Assembly (NCBI GenBank): GCA_947095535.1
Contig: OX352773.1
Location: 154,932,771-154,996,770, forward strand
Source: Poecilobothrus nobilitatus
Taxonomy: Eukaryota; Arthropoda; Insecta; Diptera; Dolichopodidae
Reading direction: 5' to 3'
DNA length: 64,000 nt
Shown: in pieces, positions 59,801 to 64,000 of the stretch
How the letters are laid out: every line of letters begins with the position of its first letter
Numbering within the stretch: the stretch's first letter is position 1
Made by a program: the position numbers and the translations under genes
The notes under the pieces: model-generated
Seen by the model: the letters and a program-made list of their open reading frames with translations, nothing else
Databases searched by the model: none
What the model was told of the DNA's origin: nothing

Positions 59801-61320
59801 TCTAAAACCGCCAGAAGATCGAAAATTTTATTATCTACATAAAACAATATCAAAATTATGCAATATTTTGAAATTTACTATTTAAATTTACAGTTATGTG
59901 AAAACCACATTTTGCATGAAATTTCTTTTTTCATAACTCCTGCACGTCTTTAAATAGGAACTTTTGAGACAAAGAAAATAGAAAATTTTGAGACAAGAAA
60001 GAACTTTTAGAATTAGTATAAGTTTCCTTAGAAAATTTTTTTGTACCATCCATTGTTTAAGAGATATTGATGCTGAAAAATTGAAAATTTGCTATTTTTA
60101 AGCACCCGTAACCTAAGCACCTGTACACATTTTTCTTTGGCAAGACATAAAAATTAAAGCTCCAGTAAAATTTTTTTACGTGTGTTAACGGTTTTTCTTA
60201 GTTATATAGAATTCCGGACTTACAGCCCCTCAAAATTCCAGAAAAGTCCTATTTTCACATATTTTCTTATTACAAAAAATTTCTTAAATTTTATTTTTAA
60301 AATTTTCAAATTTTTGTGCAAGTCACAATTCCAAACAGTTTGTATTGTGTTTTGGAAATGTGCGCTTTTAAAAACCGTTGGTTTACATTCTACCTTGTTT
60401 CTAATTTCTCTCCATTAATCTGAATTTAATATTCAATACATGTAATACAGAATTATTAGTCTAATGTTCTGTTTAGGATATTGTAAGCGCTATATTACTA
60501 TTACATATGATTAGACTTAAAACCTTTAAAGCGTTTCCCCTTCTACATCAACTTCTTCTTAATGTTCAAATTTTTATAGTATAATTTGATATGCTGTAAA
60601 ATAAAGGGATTACTGCAGAATTGAACTTAGAGATTCGATTTTCATATTTTTAAATTATTTTCTAACTGGATTTTAAGTAAGGTTATGAACCTTATCCTCA
60701 TTTATTTTATGGTTTATGTTCTTGCTATTTTGAGATTGTAAAAATAAGAAAAAATAATATTTTTTTTTAAATTTTATCAATATATTAATTCAATCATTTC
60801 ATCTTGAAAATTAAATCTCTCGAGATTCTAAAAGATGTCCCTTAAAGGACTCCTAAACTTTCAACAGATGTCACTCAAAGGAAGCGTTTCTATATTCGGC
60901 TCTCTAATTTTTTTTTGTACTTTAAAAGCCTGTTATTGTTCTTATAACGTTAATAATAACTGAATATTTTTGGCATTAATTATGTAATTCTTGGTTTTAT
61001 CAGAACCTGTTATCTATATTTTTTTTTTAAATGTTTGAAGATTTTTTTTTTTATATTTTAAACTGTAAGCAACTATTATTCTAATAACGTTAAAAAATAT
61101 TTTTCTTTCAATTTGTTTTAATTTTATATTCTTACAATATTTATTTAATTTTCTATTTTTATTTTGTTTTTATTTTTTCTTTTATATCATTTTTAGTGGA
61201 GAATGGCCGTTATACGTGGGTTATTTATTTGCTATTTCATATGCATTTCACGCAAATTTTGCACACAATTTCAATATCATTGACGGTGACTTTAGCAATA
61301 TGGCGATACTTGGCAATCAG
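47397..61320 (+). CDS. neuropeptide-type class A GPCR, myosuppressin/dmsr-1-like (5' part, three exons, continues past the window)
   Basis: Join 47,397-47,810, 56,808-56,976 and 61,197-61,320, with donors G|GTAAGT, G|GTAATT and G|GTATGT and acceptors TTATAG, TTTTAG. Phases are 0, 1 and 2 and the reading frame stays open through all three joins (235 codons plus a split one). Residues 1-120 are an extracellular tail with Gly- and Ala-rich runs and sequons N-T-S, N-F-T and N-Y-S. TM1 (about 132-155) has N147 at the conserved Asn; TM2 (about 166-190) has LAVAD with D175; TM3 (about 203-232) has 'HTISISLTVTLAIWRYLAI' with R231 in a WRY, in place of DRY. These phrases are characteristic of insect myosuppressin receptors and dmsr-1/FMRFamide-receptor-like proteins, which signal at the cell surface. 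Which paralogue it is cannot be settled. The start is the first ATG of the frame; Met5 is a possible alternative. TM4-TM7 must lie beyond 64,000. Confidence 0.85.
48073..48800 (+). pseudogene. non-LTR retrotransposon fragment, reverse transcriptase C-terminal part
   Basis: Translation gives 'RLKINKDKTKAMRLNNTS' and 'ITIEGQYVKRFSYLGSILTT' with 'GGAEEDIND' (48,145-48,305). Then across frameshifts come 'RKARAAYDKL', 'RIFWRDTISNRKLWQLT', 'IKRRKWS' and finally 'MHLAWNPQGRRCRSNNTWRR' with 'TMAELAKNLQTWEEIKI' (48,604-48,720). This is the C-terminal half of an RTE-like LINE ORF2, same family as 4,895-5,262. It is broken in at least three places and has no endonuclease part. Confidence 0.8.
49330..49890. 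repeat. family G repeat (copy 3)
   Basis: Tandem-like phrases 'ataaaattctttacaaaatt', 'gtataaaactgaacttcttt' and 'aagaagttgtatggcagtta' lead to 'gacggatggtccgac'-like text (49,734-49,750), 'attcgattctaagcaagaat', a TA-rich stretch, and 'gatgtcataaacgtaataac' with 'atttattataccctcgg'. The order (GTCC-like, core, TA, TACCC) is family D's mini-me order reversed. Confidence 0.55.
50195..50345. repeat. family F repeat (GGGACTT-rich)
   Basis: Repeated phrases 'gtcacaagttcca', 'aagggacttatgactca', 'gggtcccatagtcaaaatc' and 'gagtcacaagtgcct' occur in both orientations within 150 bp. A related block lies at 56,495-56,590. Family unknown. Confidence 0.5.
50387..50737. mobile_element. family E TIR element
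   Basis: The left end AATAATAAGAGGGATTTTAG and inverted right end AATAATAGGAGGGATTTTAG match, and both continue through 'ACAAAATCAGGGTT' or 'TCAAAATCAGGGTT' to 'TTTTTCCAGAATAT', about 60 bp. Inside, 'gtatataattctccaaattc' is repeated 56 bp apart. The terminal phrase also occurs at 27.66, 27.78, 55.19 and 63.5-63.8 kb. Confidence 0.75.
51385..52110 (+). repeat. family B fragment interrupted by a SINE
   Basis: It begins within the element ('ttagttttataaaccaataa'; no GTCC tract), continues with 'atttaaatttgccgatatgt' and 'gtgtttaagagctgcaagag', and resumes after the SINE at 51,770-51,945 with 'gtacaagtcacaattctaaa' and 'gcgcatttgaaaagct'. Confidence 0.6.
51770..51945 (-). mobile_element. tRNA-derived SINE, type A, decayed
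   Basis: Minus-strand copy with recognisable B box (GAGTTCGATTCCC), 'CTCGGTGTTTA'-type head (as read on the plus strand 'ccctcggtgtttaagcg') and 'GGAAAGGCTGTGTAATTTCC'. The GTCGTAAG hairpin is mutated. It is inserted in a family B copy, so it is younger than that copy. Confidence 0.7.
52127..52400 (+). mobile_element. tRNA-derived SINE, type B (copy 2)
   Basis: A box 'GGTGGCCTAGTGATTAAGC' and B box GGGTTCAAATCC. Then a 9-bp inverted repeat follows (GGTAGCAAG 52,197-52,205; CTTGCTACC 52,231-52,239), and the AT-rich body is shared with 2,719-2,995, including 'ataaacaaaataaataatat' and 'aatggccttagtagcca'. The stem differs from copy 1 by two compensated base pairs. Confidence 0.75.
53083..53290 (+). 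pseudogene. non-LTR retrotransposon fragment, ORF2 C-terminus
   Basis: One frame reads 'RWIGDTLIN' (about 53,086) and, after a stop, 'SISWKNVKQIAVNRVRWKYL' (about 53,196-53,255). The pattern W-x-x-V-K-x-I-A-x-N-R-V-R-W is the usual C-terminus of RTE-like ORF2 proteins. The middle has degenerated. Confidence 0.65.
54400..54775 (-). pseudogene. Jockey/I-type LINE fragment, zinc-knuckle region after RNase H
   Basis: The minus-strand frame (54,413-54,760) contains 'DIRITRLRLETTLTTQKYIF', then 'PPMCTFCNEQLTIKHIILEC'. The pattern R-L-R-x-x-x-T-x-L-T ... P-P-x-C-x-x-C-x-x-x-L-T-x-x-H-I-x-x-E-C is typical of the end of ORF2 in Jockey/I-group non-LTR retrotransposons. Here it is isolated and lacks its reverse transcriptase. 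It is a different LINE clade from the fragments at 4.9, 48 and 53 kb. Confidence 0.75.
55430..55680. other. unexplained GC-richer patch in GPCR intron 1
   Basis: Noticeably less AT-rich than its surroundings ('accgttccgtcggaggggga', 'gggcctaaactggcatgaat', 'ctgcagcccctacctacata'). No frame longer than about 30 codons and no tRNA-like boxes. It may be a fragment of an unidentified mobile element. Confidence 0.3.
56495..56590. repeat. family F repeat (second copy)
   Basis: 'gagtcccatggtcacaagtc', 'ccattgggacttttaactca' and 'aaagtcccaatgggaact' lie within 90 bp; GTCCCAATGGGAACTTTT is nearly self-complementary. It is related to 50,195-50,345. Confidence 0.5.
56808..56976 (+). CDS. GPCR coding exon 2 (rest of TM1, loop 1, TM2)
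   Basis: A 169-nt exon, acceptor TTTATAG|ATA, donor CCAG|GTAATT. It encodes 'ICIFGTIANILNIIVLTRKE' and, further on, 'KWLAVADMFVMLEYIPFA'. It is too short to stand out as a reading frame but is unmistakable by motif and phase. Confidence 0.88.
57946..58017 (-). pseudogene. tRNA-like sequence (tRNA pseudogene or SINE head)
   Basis: On the minus strand there is an A-box-like 'TAACGTAGTGG', an anticodon-like arm CCTTT/AAAGG, and a good T arm (TTGGG TTCAAAT CCCAG). The acceptor stem pairs in only about four of seven positions and the anticodon loop is one base short, so it is not a working tRNA. No SINE body like types A or B follows it. Confidence 0.55.
59108..60400 (+). mobile_element. family B repeat, fullest copy, two internal units
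   Basis: It begins with a short 'tccgtccgtctg' tract (59,120-59,131), 'acaaaacttctacaccgtta' and 'catgtagccccatccattat'. Two related units then begin 'atttaaatttaccgttatgt' (59,403) and 'atttaaatttacagttatgt' (59,880), 477 bp apart, each with 'tttcataactcc.gcacg', 'aattagtataagtt' and 'gcaagatacaaaaattaaag'-type blocks. It ends 'ggtttacattctaccttgtt'. The 78-codon frame at 60,182-60,418 is inside and not a gene. Confidence 0.7.
61197..61320 (+). CDS. GPCR coding exon 3 (loop and TM3)
   Basis: A 124-nt exon, acceptor TTTTTAG|TG, donor CAG|GTATGT. Joined to exon 2 the split codon reads GTG. It encodes 'ENGRYTWVIYLLFHMHFTQI' and continues 'LHTISISLTVTLAIWRYLAI'. No cysteine is present, although most class A receptors have one at the top of TM3. 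The exon ends two bases into a codon (AG-). Confidence 0.88.
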
Positions 61321-62174
61321 GTATGTATTTTTTTTTTCTCAATATAAAATACAAAATAAAATAATACATACTTAATATTATTTAATATTTATATATATAT
61401 ATGTTTTTGAAAAATGGAAAGAATTTGCTTTTGCATGTACATACATATACACATATATATACATCCAAACAAAAATTAATCAATATAGCTTTGGTACAGT
61501 TTGTATTAAATTATTTTGTTATTTATCTTTATTAAAATTTAATTTAAAATAAATAAATTCTATTTTTATTTTTAATACCTGTTATAGTTTTTATTGAAAA
61601 TATACTGCTATTATATACTAAACATTATTAAACATTTTTATAGTTTTATAGTTTCTTGAAATTATGTTTTTTTTTTTTATTTGAGTTGAAGACACCTTTG
61701 AACACACACGTGTTCTCACATATTTTAACCACATTAATTATTTTAACCACATGCATACAACGTAATTTTGTTATGTTGCTTATTAGTGCTTCTTTATGTG
61801 AGATTGAAATTTAAAAAATGAGTAGGTACATTAAAAATATGATGTATTGAATGCCGTACTGAAATTGTTTTTTTTTTTAAATTTAATGAGATGGCAATAT
61901 ATTATGTAGAATAATATTTTAAAAAAGTTTTTAAACTAATCTTAAATGTATATAAAGTAGACAGAATATATTCTTGATCTTTTCAATTTGTTGTATCCTG
62001 AAAGTAGCCTATCATGAATACATCACTATTCTGTTAAATACATAATATGCTACATGATCTATCAAACGTCGAAAATTCTATCAATTAAGAAACGAAAAGA
62101 TACTAAATAGAATGTAGCTCAATAGCGTCGGACGAAATATCATCCAAAAGTGAAAAATGTAATAGAATAAAAAA

Positions 62175-63226
62175 AACAAGTAAAAGTAACAGTAAATCGA
62201 TGCAACCGACTTATTTATACCCTGCACTTAAAAAATTCAAATTAAATTAAAAATCCATAAGTTATTTTAGTTAGGTATTTAATATACCTAAGCTAAAAAA
62301 ATACAAATATTACAACCTTTGTACAAAATTTCAGATTTCTATCTTTATTAAATTCGAAAATATGCTTGTTAGGTCCTGGGAAGTGTGCGAAGGCACGCGA
62401 ACCACCACCCCAATTCATCTCAAATTTTAGAGCCATCATCAGAACAGGGTAGAACACTCTTATATCAAATTTCAAGTTTTTATATTTATTAATTTCGATG
62501 ATATGCTTGTTTGGTCTTGGGAGTTGTATGGGAGGTATCCGAACAACCCCTCCAATTCATCTTAAGTTTTAGGCAAATCAGGGATTCAGGAAACAGCATC
62601 CTCGTATCAAATTTGAAGTTTCTATCTTTATTAATTTCGAAGATATCCTTGTTCGGTTTAGGGAGTTGTGTGGGAGGTACCCAAACAACCACTCCAATTC
62701 ATCTCAAATTTTGGACAAATCAGGGATTCAGGAAACAACACCCTAGTACGAAATTTGAAGTTTCTATCTTAATTAATTTCGAATATATGCTTATTCGGTT
62801 TTGGGAGTTGTGTGAGAGGTACCCAAACAACCACTCCAATTCATCTCAAATTTTAGCGATATCAGGGATTCAGGAAAACACAGTCTCATACAAAATTTTA
62901 AGTTTCTATCCTTATTAATTTCGAAGATATGCGTATTCGGTTTTGGGAGTTGTATGGGAGGTACCCGAACCCATGGTCCGATTTCGCCCATTTGTCCCAT
63001 GGTCCACAATCCCCGCCTTACTTTAGTCATTGTTAACCTATAGTATAAATTTCATCAAGATAGCATCATTATTTTTTTAGTTATCGTGCGTACGGACCGA
63101 GGGACGGATATCGCTAAATCGACTCAGGAGGTGATCCTGATTCAGAATATATATACATGTCCATATCTAACTCGCTTCCTTTTGGTGGTTACAAACACCA
63201 TATCAAAGTTAATATACCCTATACTT
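62175..63226 (-). mobile_element. family D (mini-me-like) element, copy 4, 5'-truncated, 142-bp tandem centre
   Basis: Minus-strand copy with the 3' end ('aacaagtaaaagtaacagta' as read on plus) and the TAAGTCG hairpin, here with one stem mismatch. About four 142-bp units follow, then a short 'gtccgtacgcac' remnant of the GTCC tract, the core, and 'aatataccctatactt' at 63,211-63,226. The outermost bases including the TACCCTACAC end are missing. Frames at 62,293-63,030 on both strands are by-products. Confidence 0.7.
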
Positions 63227-63439
63227 TTCATTTTTGTAAATTTTTAAATTTTATTGTTACAATGATCGTTCTTATAACGGGAAAAGACTTTTTTAAGTAA
63301 ATATATAACCTATGCACAAACAGGTTTGTTGGCTTGTTATTGTATTTATTGATACATTTTTTACATAATCGGAAAAATTATTAAATAATTTTAATTTTTA
63401 ATGCTGTTTATCAATAACAATACCAAATCTTATTGAAGA

Positions 63440-63800
63440 CTCATGAAAATTACTCCCCAAAACAATATGCAGCACAAATATATAAATATTCTGTAAAAGG
63501 CGAATAACCCTGATTTAGTAAACAACTCTAAAATCCCTTCTAATTTGAAATATGGGATACACATATATATATTATACATATTCTAGAAAAAGTGTATAAA
63601 CCTGATTTTGAATCCCACTCTAAAATCTCTCCTAATTCAAAATCTCACTTATACATGTATAATAAATCTGGAAAAAGGAAATACCTTAATTTTGAGTCCA
63701 AGTCTAAAAGCCGTCATAATTTAGAATCTGGTATATACATATTATATATACATATTTTGGAAAAAGAATATAATCCTGATTTTGTAAAAATTTATTATTT
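63440..63800. repeat. family E tandem fragments
   Basis: The phrase 'ctctaaaatc(c/t)ct(c/t)ctaatt' recurs at about 63,526, 63,617 and, diverged, 63,700, roughly 85-90 bp apart. Each is followed by 'tatacat(g/a)tat' and 'ctggaaaaag' or 'ttttggaaaaag'. These are units of the E element interior without its inverted partner. The 75-codon frame at 63,592-63,819 is part of it. Confidence 0.6.
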
Positions 63801-64000
63801 TGAACGATATTCGATTTAGTCTTAAAGTTTGTTTTATTCTTATTTCTTTTATTGTTATTTGGACCTTATTTCAATAAATATTTGGATGATATTTCATCCG
63901 ACGCTATTGCGCTGCGCCAATAAATAGTATCAACGTAGAAGAAAAAATATAAGTAAGGGAAAATCTAAGGAAAGTATGATGAAAATAAAAGTTATGATTT

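Larger units (their letters stand above)
56977..61196 (+). other. GPCR intron 2, about 4.2 kb
   Basis: GTAATT donor, TTTTTAG acceptor. It contains a tRNA-like pseudogene (57.95 kb), a family B copy (59.1-60.4 kb) and poly(T)-rich stretches. The rest (57,000-57,940; 58,020-59,100; 60,405-61,190) holds nothing recognised. Confidence 0.75.
61321..64000 (+). other. GPCR intron 3, at least 2.7 kb, runs off the window
   Basis: Starts GTATGT. It holds a minus-strand family D copy (62.2-63.2 kb) and E-type repeats (63.4-63.8 kb). The stretch 61,330-62,170 is AT-rich with nothing recognised. I saw no exon with GPCR motifs up to 64,000. Confidence 0.7.

Overview
The window looks like a strongly AT-rich stretch of a nuclear insect genome, most likely a fly (Diptera). 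It has spliced genes with GT..AG introns, one C2H2 zinc-finger gene with an arthropod-type ZAD domain, one neuropeptide-type GPCR split over very long introns, and dense small mobile elements. Several repeats carry the (TA)n, short core, (GTCC)n arrangement described for dipteran 'mini-me' elements. The species cannot be named from the sequence.

Layout. Positions 1-37,500 contain no gene that can be supported. They hold tRNA-derived SINEs, a non-autonomous Helitron (9.8-10.1 kb), LINE debris, two large GTCC-bearing repeat families (called D and B here), a head-to-head palindrome of family B (7.2-8.8 kb), a (TTA)n microsatellite (23.8 kb), and a run of five terminal-inverted-repeat elements between 29.4 and 34.6 kb. 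Positions 37,506-39,903 hold the first solid gene: a two-exon, 694-aa ZAD/C2H2 nuclear protein. Positions 40.7-46.2 kb are again repeats: a family D copy with a 147-bp tandem centre, two SINEs, and a foldback element whose two arms each carry TGACGTCA.

Positions 47,397-61,320 and onward past the right edge hold the second solid gene. Three coding exons (47,397-47,810; 56,808-56,976; 61,197-61,320) join with matching phases. They encode the N-terminal tail and TM1-TM3 of a class A peptide receptor of the myosuppressin/FMRFamide (dmsr-1-like) type; the remaining exons lie beyond 64,000. Its introns (about 9.0 kb, 4.2 kb and at least 2.7 kb) carry LINE fragments, SINEs, TIR elements, a family B copy and a family D copy.

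The two genes are both on the plus strand and show no sign of working together. The most informative non-gene observations are: a hairpin just 3' of the tRNA-like head of the SINEs whose stem shows compensatory changes between copies; the family D elements with conserved ends but different tandem-repeat centres; the head-to-head family B palindrome; and the GPCR's lack of any cysteine in its TM3 exon. I found no gene cluster that would amount to a new multi-gene system.
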